DNA from: a virus
IMG/VR virus record: IMGVR_UViG_3300008259_002809
Span: 1 to 64,000 of that record
DNA length: 64,000 nucleotides
Direction: 5' to 3' (one strand)
Shown here in pieces: positions 1 to 8,433 of this stretch (position 1 is the first letter of the stretch; every line of letters starts with the position of its first letter). Below the pieces are notes generated by a model. That model made no database searches. It was not told the origin of the DNA and saw only the letters and a program-made list of their open reading frames with translations. A program made the translations under genes and the position numbers.

Positions 1-1425
1 TTGGGTCTAGATCAAGTATTGAAACTGTTTAAAAAATTTGTGGGTCCTGAGACTCTTTGGATAGGATTCAGTTCAACTTGGTTTAGACAAATATCTACAA
101 TGGGTGCAGGACCCGATGACCATACTCCTGGCACAGTGATGCAGGATCACGACAGGCTGAAAATTCAGACCATGATGTTTGAAGAACCCGACCTTCGGCA
201 TATTCGTGCTGTGGTGCATGACATCAATCCCAAAGTAAAATTTGTGCTGGGAGGCGCTCGCGCTCAGGAAGGTCGTGCTAGAGGTATTGGATACCCACTC
301 ATTGACACCTATATTGAAGGCTATGCTGATAATACAGTGGTAAGATTTAGTCAATGGTGCAAAGATTCAACAGTAGACTTAAAGGCTATTAACAACCCCG
401 ACGGAAGTCTTACCATTGGTGACGATCCTCGAGCCATTGGATTTGATTATAATAATTTTAAATTTACTTGGGCACCCGAGGATCTAGTAAATCCTGGAGA
501 AACCCTGCCAATGGAAATTGCTCGTGGATGCATTTTTAAATGTGGCTTTTGTTCTTACCCCTTGAACGGTAGACGTAAAATGGACTATCTCAAAGACCCT
601 GCTATTTTACGAGAACAAATGATTGAAAACTACGAAAAATTTGGCACTACCAATTACTTTTTCTTAGACGACACTTTCAACGACAGCGTTGAAAAACTAC
701 AGATTCTCAGTGAGCAGGCATTTAGTAACTTGGGATTCAGACCCAGGTTTGGTGCATTTATGAGATTAGACTTGATTGCCGCACATCCTGAAACCATTGA
801 GATGTTGGCCAACATAGGTGTGTCGGGTGCATTCTTTGGCATTGAAAGTCTCAATTACGAAGCAAACAAAGCCATTGGCAAAGGCATCACAGGACAAAAA
901 GTAGTTGAAACTCTGCATAGACTCAAACGCGAATGGCCCAGTGATGTCATTACTGATGGTCAGTTTATTATGGGCTTGCCCAACGAAGACCGGCATACAA
1001 TCAGTGCATGGCTTGACGAGTTGTTGGACCCGGCTTTTCCCTTAGACGCGGCCAAAATAGAACCGCTGTGGCTTGAAAATCATTCACCAGAAGTTTTAAA
1101 AAATAAAAATTGGGTAGCACCTTTTAATCTAGATCCTAACAGGTATGGTTACACATTCCCTGACCCCAAGTTACCAGTGCATTGGGTCAACAACCGAGGT
1201 TTCAGTTTACTTGATGCTGTTCAACTCAAAAAATCATATGGCCTTAAATGGAAAATCAAAGAGAAATCTGCTTGGGTTGGTGATTATGGGAGCATGAACA
1301 TTGGTGTTCCTGCAGACCTTGTTCAAGCCAGAAGAGCAGGCACGGCCGGCCCCATTGGCCGTAGCGATTTCAATACTAGAATTGCTTTTGTCAAACAATA
1401 CATCCAACGTTTGTTAGACCTCTAA
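1..1425 (+). CDS. B12-binding-type radical SAM protein, 5'-partial
   Basis: Radical SAM enzyme using a [4Fe-4S] cluster and S-adenosylmethionine. The cluster motif CxxxCxxC is at residues 177-184 (CIFKCGFC). The part before it (VLGGARAQEG, then IDTYIEGYAD) resembles the C-terminal part of a cobalamin-binding domain, as in B12-dependent radical SAM enzymes. The frame is open at base 1 (TTG), so the true start is probably outside the window. It ends just before a late-promoter-like octamer. Substrate unknown. Such enzymes need Fe-S supply, and an A-type carrier is encoded at 35551. Confidence 0.8.
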   Translation: MGLDQVLKLFKKFVGPETLWIGFSSTWFRQISTMGAGPDDHTPGTVMQDHDRLKIQTMMFEEPDLRHIRAVVHDINPKVKFVLGGARAQEGRARGIGYPLIDTYIEGYADNTVVRFSQWCKDSTVDLKAINNPDGSLTIGDDPRAIGFDYNNFKFTWAPEDLVNPGETLPMEIARGCIFKCGFCSYPLNGRRKMDYLKDPAILREQMIENYEKFGTTNYFFLDDTFNDSVEKLQILSEQAFSNLGFRPRFGAFMRLDLIAAHPETIEMLANIGVSGAFFGIESLNYEANKAIGKGITGQKVVETLHRLKREWPSDVITDGQFIMGLPNEDRHTISAWLDELLDPAFPLDAAKIEPLWLENHSPEVLKNKNWVAPFNLDPNRYGYTFPDPKLPVHWVNNRGFSLLDAVQLKKSYGLKWKIKEKSAWVGDYGSMNIGVPADLVQARRAGTAGPIGRSDFNTRIAFVKQYIQRLLDL

Positions 1426-1431
1426 TAAATA
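1424..1431 (+). promoter_or_regulatory. Late-promoter-like octamer upstream of the nuclease gene
   Basis: AATAAATA resembles the T4 late promoter TATAAATA. Transcription would start near 1437 and give a leader of about 22 nt with an AAAGGAG ribosome site before the ATG at 1459. Confidence 0.55.
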
Positions 1432-1458
1432 GCCCGTTAACTTATAAAGGAGTTTTAT

Positions 1459-1914
1459 ATGAACTGGGTTACAAAATATTTCTTTGCCGCTGTGTTTTTT
1501 GCAGTGGCATTGACTGGCAATGTTCACGCACAAAAACAAGTGCCAATGGTAACATATGACTGGCAGATTACTAGAGTAGTTGACGGAGACACAGTGGAAT
1601 TTGCCGCACCATGGTTACCTGATCCGCTAAAAAAGCGTTTGGTAATTCGTGTGTATGGTGTTGACACACCTGAAAAAGGTCACAGAGCACAATGCCCTAG
1701 CGAAGCCGCACGTGGTGCCGCTGCCTCTGAGTTTACCAAGAAAGTCATCACTGAAAGCAAGGTAGCCCGGGTTGCCATTGCCGACTGGGACAAGTTTGGT
1801 GGTCGTGTGCTAGGCGACATCATTGTTGACGGTAAGAGTCTACGCAGTCTGCTGATCCAAAATGGATTTGCTCGCGAGTATTACGGAGAAGCCAAGCAAA
1901 GTTGGTGTAACTAA
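1459..1914 (+). CDS. Secreted thermonuclease-family (SNase-like) nuclease
   Basis: Staphylococcal-nuclease-fold enzyme of 151 aa. A signal peptide (residues 1-24, cleavage after VHA) predicts export to the periplasm. The family motif VVDGDTV (DGD 42-44) and the catalytic set R64 (RVYGVDTPE), E82 (SEAARG) and R116 (GGRVLGD) are present, so it should be an active Ca-dependent nuclease. AAAGGAG lies upstream of the ATG. A periplasmic phage nuclease could destroy incoming competitor DNA or scavenge nucleotides; that role is inference. A second, degenerate copy of the fold is at 3983. Confidence 0.88.
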   Translation: MNWVTKYFFAAVFFAVALTGNVHAQKQVPMVTYDWQITRVVDGDTVEFAAPWLPDPLKKRLVIRVYGVDTPEKGHRAQCPSEAARGAAASEFTKKVITESKVARVAIADWDKFGGRVLGDIIVDGKSLRSLLIQNGFAREYYGEAKQSWCN

Positions 1915-1923
1915 CTAGTAGCC

Positions 1924-2634
1924 ATGAATGGCTACATCTTACTACACGGAAAAAAATCAGGGCCAGCCTTTGCAGACTGTGCCCTGCATCCCTTAGTCAA
2001 CCAACTACGACAGCATAGTCTAGTAGACTTTGAAAGTCATGCTTGGTCATATGATAGACTCTACGATGAATCATTTGAGTCCAGTATTGCTTCTATTAAA
2101 TCTGCTAGACAGCGTCTTGTAGAGCAAGGAGCAACACACATTCACTTAGTAGGCCACAGTCTTGGTGGCAATGCCGCAATTTACTATGCCACACAGCACC
2201 AAGACTTTGCTTCAGTGATACTACTAGCACCTGCACACAATACACACATTGTGAAGATTCGTGCTCAGTGTGCCTGGAGTGTGCGTAAAGCCCGGGCACT
2301 ATTAGAAACAGGCAATGATGGCCTGCATCATTTTGTTGACTTTGACGCAGTTGATGTCACGGTCAGCACAGTCAGACCCAGCATTTACATTTCATACTTT
2401 GATGCTGATGGTCCTTGTAACATGACTTTCAATGCCAAAAAGATCTTGGAACCAATAAATGTTTTGTGCCTTAGCGGCAAAGCAGATGTCACACAAACCA
2501 GCACTCGAGAATTGATTTACGATCAACTGCCAAAGACCAACCAAAGTCAATTCCATTGGCTCAATGAAGATCACAGCACAGTTTGTCATAATGCACACGA
2601 CATCGTGGTGAATTGGACCAAAACGCTCACTTAA
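1924..2634 (+). CDS. Alpha/beta hydrolase
   Basis: 236 aa serine hydrolase with the nucleophile elbow GHSLGG (Ser79), an early oxyanion-type LLHGK segment, and a C-terminal NEDHSTV that can supply the catalytic His. No signal peptide. It follows the nuclease by 9 nt and ends in a terminator hairpin. It could be an esterase, lipase or peptidase; the substrate is not readable. A second hydrolase of this fold is at 30473 on the minus strand. Confidence 0.75.
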   Translation: MNGYILLHGKKSGPAFADCALHPLVNQLRQHSLVDFESHAWSYDRLYDESFESSIASIKSARQRLVEQGATHIHLVGHSLGGNAAIYYATQHQDFASVILLAPAHNTHIVKIRAQCAWSVRKARALLETGNDGLHHFVDFDAVDVTVSTVRPSIYISYFDADGPCNMTFNAKKILEPINVLCLSGKADVTQTSTRELIYDQLPKTNQSQFHWLNEDHSTVCHNAHDIVVNWTKTLT

Positions 2635-2645
2635 CAGAGTGTTTT
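2620..2645 (+). terminator. Intrinsic terminator overlapping the hydrolase stop codon
   Basis: AAAACGCTC (2620-2628) pairs with GAGTGTTTT (2637-2645), nine pairs including one G-U, with an 8-nt loop that contains the stop codon. The T-run is the 3' arm itself. Confidence 0.6.
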
Positions 2646-2713
2646 AAGGTTAAAAAAATTATTGACCTTGTCATATGAGCCGTATGAGCCTATGACTATT
2701 GGCAGGATTTGAG

Positions 2714-2742
2714 TTGACGGCCAATAAATATTTTGCTACAAT
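2714..2742 (+). promoter_or_regulatory. Sigma70-type promoter, leaderless (kinase)
   Basis: TTGACG, 17-bp spacer, TACAAT, then 6 nt to the ATG at 2749, so the expected +1 is the A of the start codon. No Shine-Dalgarno sequence is present. An AATAAATA octamer (2723-2730) lies inside the spacer and could be a second, late promoter. Confidence 0.75.
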
Positions 2743-2748
2743 ACATTG

Positions 2749-3297
2749 ATGCAAGTAATCAATGTCATTGCAGGACCAGGTGCAGGCAAAAGCACTTTGG
2801 CATCAGGCCTTTATCATAGAGCCAAGTGCCGAGGGTGGAATGTCGAACTGGTAACGGAAGTTGCCAAAGACCTGGTGTGGGAAGGTAGAGATATAGCACT
2901 GGCCAATCAAGCCTATGTGTTTGGAAGGCAAGTGCAGAGATTGGAAAGATTAAAAGGTCGAGTTGATCTGGTAATAACAGACAGCCCGATTCTTTTAAGC
3001 GCCATCTATGCTCCTAAGGACTATCCAGTCGAATGGGAGGATGTGGTGGTGAAACTTTGGAAAGGTTACGACAATGTTGTGGCTTTTCTAGAGCGCGGCC
3101 CGTGGTTTGATGATCGCGGCCGTGTGCATAACCTTGAGGCCAGCCTTGAGGTCGATCACAAGATCGCGGTGTTGTTGGCAAAGCATGATATTACCTACAC
3201 CCAGGTAGATCATGGATACCACAACCTAGACGATGTCCTGGATGCAGTATTAAGCAAACAGGTGTTGTCGGAGGCGATCCAACGAAAGGAGGTGTAA
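2749..3297 (+). CDS. P-loop nucleotide/nucleoside kinase-like ATPase
   Basis: About 182 aa. Walker A GPGAGKST lies at the N-terminus; LVITDSP is a Walker-B-like acidic segment. The layout resembles the AAA_28/NadR-kinase-like group of small P-loop proteins common in phages, which phosphorylate nucleosides or related small molecules. A TTG at 2746 is also in frame, but ATG 2749 sits exactly at the predicted +1 of the promoter, so I choose it. It is followed after one base by the lysin gene. Confidence 0.72.
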   Translation: MQVINVIAGPGAGKSTLASGLYHRAKCRGWNVELVTEVAKDLVWEGRDIALANQAYVFGRQVQRLERLKGRVDLVITDSPILLSAIYAPKDYPVEWEDVVVKLWKGYDNVVAFLERGPWFDDRGRVHNLEASLEVDHKIAVLLAKHDITYTQVDHGYHNLDDVLDAVLSKQVLSEAIQRKEV

Positions 3298-3298
3298 C

Positions 3299-3976
3299 AT
3301 GCACATGACCCTAAAAAATCCGGGCATGTCAAAGTTTGTAGAATCCGCAAGGTTTCTACTAAAAGGCGCCATCGTAATGAGCGCGGCAGTGATAATGACT
3401 TTTTTCATTAGCCGTAGTCTTGCTGATGTTGCCAACGTAAATGCTGAAAATCAAACCGTGGCTGGTTATGTTCAATACAGATACTATCAAAAGGAAAACT
3501 GGGACCAACGTGTAAAGCGTATTGTTCAAGAACATCTGGCCGAAGTTGATCGAGCCGGCGGCGTTGCTAAAATCAAAGACCAGCAGGTCTTGTGCCTGGC
3601 ACAAAACGTTTATTTTGAAAGTCGTGGTCAGCCATTGGCTGGTCAAGTGGGTGTGGCCAAAGTCACACTCAACAGACTTGATGAAGGTTATGCCAGAACT
3701 GTGTGTGGAGTTGTGCGTCAACGATTGGTGCCTGACACTTGCCAATTCAGTTGGGTATGCAATAACCCTAATCCTCAATCCCGTGTTGGTGGACATGATT
3801 GGCGTTTGGCCATTGGTATTGCGTTGGCCACATTGTTTGACGGCGAACACATACAGGATCCGACTAACGGCGCCACACATTTTCATGCTACATACGTTAG
3901 ACCTGATTGGAGCAGGTTATACACACAAGCCAGCCAAATCGGCGATCATGTGTTTTATCGACGAAACAACCGGTAA
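3299..3976 (+). CDS. SleB/CwlJ-type cell wall hydrolase (endolysin candidate)
   Basis: Hydrolase_2 family peptidoglycan hydrolase, 225 aa. Residues 20-41 form one hydrophobic segment (membrane anchor or signal-arrest-release type). The catalytic domain has CLAQNVYFESRG (catalytic Glu107), CQFSWVC and GATHFHATYV, all typical of the family. A strong AAAGGAGGT precedes the ATG. The N-terminal membrane segment suggests Sec-dependent delivery rather than a holin requirement (inference). Spanins are encoded far away at 42941-43677. Confidence 0.85.
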   Translation: MHMTLKNPGMSKFVESARFLLKGAIVMSAAVIMTFFISRSLADVANVNAENQTVAGYVQYRYYQKENWDQRVKRIVQEHLAEVDRAGGVAKIKDQQVLCLAQNVYFESRGQPLAGQVGVAKVTLNRLDEGYARTVCGVVRQRLVPDTCQFSWVCNNPNPQSRVGGHDWRLAIGIALATLFDGEHIQDPTNGATHFHATYVRPDWSRLYTQASQIGDHVFYRRNNR

Positions 3977-3982
3977 AGAAAA

Positions 3983-4330
3983 ATGCGAAGATTATACCCA
4001 GCCCGACTCATTGAAGTAAGAAGCACCGACACACTTGAAGTAGAAATTGACCTTGGCTTTAATGTCAATACCAGACAAAAAATTCGTTTGTTTGGTGTTG
4101 CATCGTCGGGCAAGGATGCAGAAGTAAGAACAGTTCTATTGGAAATCTGCAAGGATGGACTAATAGTAGAACCTATTATTACCAAGCGAGCCAAACTTGG
4201 TCGTGTGTTGGGCTGGGCATATATCCCCAATGAATCAGGTGACCCTGGATTAAATATCAACGAAGTTTTGGTTGAGCAAGGATTAGCACAAAACTTCCAA
4301 GCACCTGAAGATTCAGACGAGGATGACTAA
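3983..4330 (+). CDS. Degenerate SNase-like OB-fold protein
   Basis: 115 aa protein of the thermonuclease fold: VRSTDTLEVEID in place of the DGDT motif, KIRLFGVAS (the Arg is kept) and LGRVLGWAYI (second Arg kept). Loss of the Asp-Gly-Asp calcium site suggests weak or no nuclease activity, or a nucleic-acid or protein-binding role. No signal peptide, so it is cytoplasmic, unlike the paralogue at 1459. Very acidic C-terminus. Confidence 0.65.
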   Translation: MRRLYPARLIEVRSTDTLEVEIDLGFNVNTRQKIRLFGVASSGKDAEVRTVLLEICKDGLIVEPIITKRAKLGRVLGWAYIPNESGDPGLNINEVLVEQGLAQNFQAPEDSDEDD

Positions 4331-4332
4331 GC

Positions 4333-5070
4333 ATGTATGAACCGGGCCTAACCGCAAGAAAAATTGCTACTTTTGACACTCGCATATTTGACGAGTATCG
4401 AGAGTGGGAAGCCGCCTGGGATTGGGATCCGGTAGAACAGCCACGCAGATATTTGCGTGGTGATGAAACGCATTTGATTTATTTTCCAGTCAATGAAGCA
4501 CGATGCCGTGGGTTCGCCAATCTCATGAAAGGCTATCCATCAGGCATTTGGTCACTGTGGAATAACATTGTCAAACCTGTGTTAGAAACACATATTATTC
4601 CATTGACCGGTATTGCTGACCCTGTAATTGTTCAAAGCGAAGTGGCCAGAATGAGACCACACGTTGGCGACACAGTGATGCATACTGACACTCGTTATAA
4701 CCAAAGGTATGCCAGACGTTACAACATAGCCATCAGCACCAATGACAATTGTTGGTTATATCACAACAGTTATGATCTTGACAACGGTGGCACCAGAGAT
4801 CACATCTGTGAAGGCGAAGTTTGGGAGTTGAACAATAAGATTGTTCACACCGCTGTAAACTATGGTGACACCTGGAGAACTCATCTCATTGTAGATGTGA
4901 TGCCACGTAACTATTGGGAACGTATGTGTGAATTATACGATCCTTATGCCAAGGTTCCAAATCCTCAGGCGTTAAACACTACCTATGATTATGACCTTGC
5001 AGGCAATTTAATTCACAAACCTTTGTTTGACAACCTTCCACATTGCTTTCCAGCAAGGACACACATATAA
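4333..5070 (+). CDS. Aspartyl/asparaginyl beta-hydroxylase-like 2OG-Fe(II) oxygenase
   Basis: 245 aa. The iron site HxD is seen as MHTDTRYNQ, with the distal His in NNKIVHTAV and the 2OG-binding Arg in WRTHLIVDV, in the order expected for the Asp/Arg hydroxylase family (double-stranded beta-helix). It hydroxylates an unknown substrate using 2-oxoglutarate and O2. It begins 2 nt after the SNase-like gene and abuts the membrane protein gene. One of nine such enzymes in the window. Confidence 0.82.
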   Translation: MYEPGLTARKIATFDTRIFDEYREWEAAWDWDPVEQPRRYLRGDETHLIYFPVNEARCRGFANLMKGYPSGIWSLWNNIVKPVLETHIIPLTGIADPVIVQSEVARMRPHVGDTVMHTDTRYNQRYARRYNIAISTNDNCWLYHNSYDLDNGGTRDHICEGEVWELNNKIVHTAVNYGDTWRTHLIVDVMPRNYWERMCELYDPYAKVPNPQALNTTYDYDLAGNLIHKPLFDNLPHCFPARTHI

Positions 5071-6378
5071 ATGAAAATCACACACGCAGACAGATTTATA
5101 GCCTGGCTAGCACTACTCAGTGGCCTCTGTATCAGTGCAGTTGCCGTATGGTATAGTGTAGCAGGCCTTGTAAGTATTTTTGCCGCTTCGGCGGTGGCCA
5201 TTATGATCATGGGCGTGGTTCTAGAAGTCAGTAAACTTGTTGCCACTGTTTGGCTTAAACAGAATTGGTTTATAGCACCTAAATTGATCAAAGGTTATTT
5301 GTTGGCCGCAGTGGCCATTCTCATGGTCATTACCAGCATGGGTATTTTTGGCTACCTAAGCAAGGCACACCTGGATCAAGCCGTGCCTACTGGCACAGTT
5401 GTTGCCAAAATTGCCATGATTGACGAAAAGATCAAAACTGAACGCGACAATGCTGAAACAGCCAGAGTCGCACTACGTCAGTTAGATACTGCGGTCAACG
5501 AAATCATGAGTCGTAGCAAAGACGAGCGCGGCGCAGAACGTAGTGCTCAATTGCGTAGACAACAAGCACAAGAACGCACTAGACTCAACAACGACATTGC
5601 CAAAGCCAATACTGCTATTGCCAAACTCAATGAAGAACGTGCGCCCATTGCCGCTGAACTCAGAGCAGTGGAAGCAGAAGTTGGACCAATTAAATACATT
5701 GCGGCATTGATCTATGGTGATAACCCTGATGCCAATTTGTTAGAACGTGCTGTTCGTTGGGTTATCATTATTATCGTTATTGTATTCGACCCACTGGCGG
5801 TTGTGATGCTGTTGGCCAGTCAATACAGTTTCCAATATTTCCGTTCACAAGAACAGGAACCTGGCAACAACAAGGAGCCCGACAATGATCCAACTTCTCC
5901 CGGAACTGATGATGCGCCTGTGGATAGACTGGATGTTCAGTCTGATGAACCCGCAGGAGTGGATCCCCCACCACCTGCACCCAAACAAGAAATAAAAACC
6001 GCTGACTATCAGCAGGCTGGACGCATTGAACCTACTGCTGTGTTCTGGACCGCCATGCCAGGCACCATTGGCGGTGCCAAAGTTGTTTTGCCTGACGTCA
6101 AAGAAGAACTTGTAGAAACTACTTCCACGCCTCAGGAGGAATTTGAAGTCAAAGCACAGGAACGTCGAACAGAAATCTTAGAAATGGCCGAACGTGCTAG
6201 AAGTCGTAGCATTGCACCACCAGGAACACCTGGTGAGGCCTGGTTGACTCCACCTGAAACGGCTGTTGAGCCCGTGGATGAATTAGATAAAGTATATAAA
6301 CAAGCCACAGCCACTGAAGCCAAGCGTCGACGCAGTCGCGGGTGGTTGCAAAGCAGTTTTCCAACCAAAGACGAATAA
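5071..6378 (+). CDS. Polytopic membrane protein with long coiled coil
   Basis: 435 aa. Hydrophobic segments at about 9-31, 33-60, 74-96 and 225-248 predict four inner-membrane helices. Between the third and fourth is a charged, Ala/Arg/Glu-rich coiled coil (about 105-205). The C-terminal 180 residues are acidic, Pro-rich and probably cytoplasmic. No enzymatic motif. ATG follows the previous stop directly. Function unknown; possibly a host-membrane remodelling or superinfection factor (inference). Confidence 0.7.
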   Translation: MKITHADRFIAWLALLSGLCISAVAVWYSVAGLVSIFAASAVAIMIMGVVLEVSKLVATVWLKQNWFIAPKLIKGYLLAAVAILMVITSMGIFGYLSKAHLDQAVPTGTVVAKIAMIDEKIKTERDNAETARVALRQLDTAVNEIMSRSKDERGAERSAQLRRQQAQERTRLNNDIAKANTAIAKLNEERAPIAAELRAVEAEVGPIKYIAALIYGDNPDANLLERAVRWVIIIIVIVFDPLAVVMLLASQYSFQYFRSQEQEPGNNKEPDNDPTSPGTDDAPVDRLDVQSDEPAGVDPPPPAPKQEIKTADYQQAGRIEPTAVFWTAMPGTIGGAKVVLPDVKEELVETTSTPQEEFEVKAQERRTEILEMAERARSRSIAPPGTPGEAWLTPPETAVEPVDELDKVYKQATATEAKRRRSRGWLQSSFPTKDE

Positions 6379-6390
6379 TCATTGACAATT

Positions 6391-6816
6391 ATGAATGACA
6401 GTAGCGTTTACATCGTATCACCACCTACGCTCTATAGCCCGCCCAGGGGAGTGGCCTTTTGCTTGATCAGCAACAGTGAAACCTGGCAAAATGAAGTCAC
6501 AACGTTGATTGAGAAGGGCATAAACAAAAACCAAATCACATTTTACATCAACAACACTGAATATGTTGATCCCAAGGCTTGGATTTGGTATTGGCATGTG
6601 TCACCAAATTGTGATCTTATCATATGCGATACTTCTCATTGCACTGATCATGAACTACACATGTGTTTGGCCATGCTTAAAATGGACCTCCCAGTGGTGT
6701 TTCAAGTCAACCCGGGCAACGAGGAGTTGGCAACCCTGCTAAATTCAATCAGTGTTCCTCACTTTGAGAGCATTGAGGAATTGGATAGTCTATTGGAGGC
6801 GGCGTTTGGCAATTGA
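6391..6816 (+). CDS. Hypothetical protein upstream of clpX
   Basis: About 141 aa. An in-frame TTG lies at 6382, but ATG 6391 is the likelier start. Alternating beta and alpha pattern ([20 protein letters not shown]) suggests a small Rossmann-like or receiver-like domain without clear catalytic residues. Its 3' end carries the GGAGG ribosome site of clpX and overlaps clpX by 11 nt, so the two are translationally coupled. Confidence 0.65.
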   Translation: MNDSSVYIVSPPTLYSPPRGVAFCLISNSETWQNEVTTLIEKGINKNQITFYINNTEYVDPKAWIWYWHVSPNCDLIICDTSHCTDHELHMCLAMLKMDLPVVFQVNPGNEELATLLNSISVPHFESIEELDSLLEAAFGN

Positions 6817-8032
6817 TACGAAAAATTTAAGTTGCAATTTTTGTGGTAAATCTAGAAGCGCAGTTCGCAGTCTTATTGCAGGGGAAACATCTTACATTTG
6901 TAATGAATGCATTGAACTCTGCGTCAAAGTATTAAACGAAGACACTCAAGAACCAGTCACGCATTTTGCTGAAGGTTCAACCCCAACAGAAATCAAACAA
7001 TATCTTGACCGTTATGTGATTGGTCAAGACTTGGCCAAACGAGCACTCAGCGTGGCTGTGCGTAATCACTACAAGAGATTGAATCAACAAGACAAAGGCC
7101 TCATCAAGAAAAGCAACATCTTGCTGATTGGGCCCACGGGTTCTGGTAAAACGCTGTTGGCCAAAAAACTGGCTGAACGACTGCATGTGCCATTTGCCAT
7201 GGCTGATGCCACCACACTGACCGAAGCAGGCTATGTTGGTGATGATGTAGAGAATGTTGTTCATAGGCTGGTGCAGGCCGCCGACGGTGATGTCAAACGT
7301 GCTGAAACCGGCATCATCTACATTGATGAAATTGACAAGAAAAGTCGCAAAAGCGAAAGCGCCAGTATTACCAGAGATGTTTCAGGTGAAGGTGTTCAGC
7401 AGGCCCTGCTGAAACTGATCGAAGGCACACAATGTCGTGTGCCTGTGTCAGGCGGTCGTAAACATCCAGGATCTGATGCCAACATTGTTGACACTAAAAA
7501 TATCTTGTTTATTCTTGGTGGTGCGTTTGTTGGCTTGGATGAGCAGGTCAAGCGACGTGTCACTGGCGGCACACGCATTGGATTTGGAGCACAGGTAGTA
7601 TCTACACTAGAGTCCAATGACCATTGGTTGAATTATGTTGAGCCCGACGACTTTGTTAAGTTTGGTATGATACCTGAGTTTATGGGTCGTGTTCCAGTGA
7701 TTGCCGCACTAGATCCGTTGACAGCAGAATCTTTGATAAAAATCCTTAGAGACCCTGAAGACAGCCTAGAGCGAGAGTTTATAACAATTTTTGCCATGGA
7801 TGGAGTAGAGTTGGAGTTTACAGAAGAAGCACGTCATTGGATAGCCAACGAAGCAATTAAGAAAAACACTGGCGCCCGTGGCCTACGCAACATCATTGAA
7901 GGACTACTACAGGATCTACAATTCAATCTGCCAGAACTAGCCGCAGAAGGCCTAACCAAAGTCATTGTCACACCCACAGTTGACGATAAACTAGTGTTAT
8001 TATTTAGAAACACCAGCACAGTTAATAAATAG
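6806..8032 (+). CDS. clpX: ClpX-type AAA+ unfoldase
   Basis: 408 aa, near the usual ClpX length. Start TTG 6806 is chosen because GGAGG (6795-6799) sits 6 nt upstream and the protein then begins just before the zinc finger. C4 zinc-binding domain: C10, C13, C32, C35. Walker A GPTGSGKT (109-116), pore loop GYVG (142-145), Walker B IIYIDEID (170-177), and the ClpP-docking IGF tripeptide (258-260, RIGFGA). All parts needed to unfold substrates and feed ClpP are present. No clpP is seen here, so host ClpP is the likely partner. A late-promoter-like octamer overlaps its 3' end and serves bS21. Confidence 0.95.
   Translation: MAIDTKNLSCNFCGKSRSAVRSLIAGETSYICNECIELCVKVLNEDTQEPVTHFAEGSTPTEIKQYLDRYVIGQDLAKRALSVAVRNHYKRLNQQDKGLIKKSNILLIGPTGSGKTLLAKKLAERLHVPFAMADATTLTEAGYVGDDVENVVHRLVQAADGDVKRAETGIIYIDEIDKKSRKSESASITRDVSGEGVQQALLKLIEGTQCRVPVSGGRKHPGSDANIVDTKNILFILGGAFVGLDEQVKRRVTGGTRIGFGAQVVSTLESNDHWLNYVEPDDFVKFGMIPEFMGRVPVIAALDPLTAESLIKILRDPEDSLEREFITIFAMDGVELEFTEEARHWIANEAIKKNTGARGLRNIIEGLLQDLQFNLPELAAEGLTKVIVTPTVDDKLVLLFRNTSTVNK
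8024..8031 (+). promoter_or_regulatory. Late-promoter-like octamer, near-leaderless bS21
   Basis: AATAAATA followed by 6 nt and the ATG of the bS21 gene at 8038. No Shine-Dalgarno sequence lies between, so a late transcript would start at or within a base of the start codon. Confidence 0.6.
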
Positions 8033-8037
8033 GCCTT

Positions 8038-8298
8038 ATGAAAAGAGAAAAAACACGTGGCCTTACAGTTGTTGTCAAAGACGGCAATGTAGAAAAAGCC
8101 ATAAGAAAATTCAAAAAATTGGTGCAGGAATCAGGCATTCTTGATGAAGTCAAAGAGCGCATGGAATACGTCAAACCCAGCATTACCAGGGTAGAAGAAG
8201 AAAACAAGGCTCGTAGACGTTGGCTCAAAAAAGTTGAACAACAAGAAATGTCCGGACTTAGACCTCCTAGAAAAGACCAGCGCAAACGCCTGTATTAA
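8038..8298 (+). CDS. rpsU: Ribosomal protein bS21 homologue
   Basis: 86 aa, basic, helical. VKDGNVEKAIRKFKKLVQES followed by GILDEVKERMEYVKPS and the C-terminal RKRLY match the bS21 pattern. bS21 sits on the 30S platform beside the anti-Shine-Dalgarno end of 16S rRNA and affects initiation. Phage bS21 genes are known in some large phages and pelagiphages. It lies between clpX and hsp20, has no Shine-Dalgarno sequence of its own, and should be read with the IF-1 gene (42718), the deformylase (44720) and the leaderless promoters. Confidence 0.9.
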   Translation: MKREKTRGLTVVVKDGNVEKAIRKFKKLVQESGILDEVKERMEYVKPSITRVEEENKARRRWLKKVEQQEMSGLRPPRKDQRKRLY

Positions 8299-8314
8299 AC
8301 GGCAGTCTGGAATC

Positions 8315-8343
8315 TTGCATTTTGACCAATAGATAAGTATAAT
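8315..8343 (+). promoter_or_regulatory. Sigma70-type promoter for hsp20
   Basis: TTGCAT, 17-bp spacer, TATAAT. Predicted start near 8350 gives an 84-nt structured leader before the Hsp20 gene. Confidence 0.7.
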
Positions 8344-8380
8344 TGTGTTAAGCCAGTGCCAAGAGGGCTGGTGACGCACC

Positions 8381-8402
8381 GTGAGGCCCAAGATGGGCTC
8401 AC
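8381..8402 (+). promoter_or_regulatory. Hairpin in the hsp20 leader
   Basis: GTGA(G)GCCC pairs with GGGCTCAC around an AAGAT loop, with one bulged G. A second weaker pairing (CCAG with CTGG) lies upstream at about 8353-8371. It ends 17 nt before the AAGGAG ribosome site. It may be a regulatory leader of the heat-shock gene; a thermosensor is a hypothesis only. Confidence 0.5.
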
Positions 8403-8433
8403 ACTTTAGACTCGCTGAAAAGGAGACTATATT

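Noticed and set aside
6752-6805. Longer clpX start at 6752
   Set aside because: GGAGG is 6 nt before TTG 6806, and the extra 18 residues lie in the upstream gene and do not look like ClpX.
8328-8343. TTGACC at 8322 as -35 of the hsp20 promoter
   Set aside because: Only 10 bp from TATAAT; TTGCAT at 8315 gives the proper 17-bp spacer.
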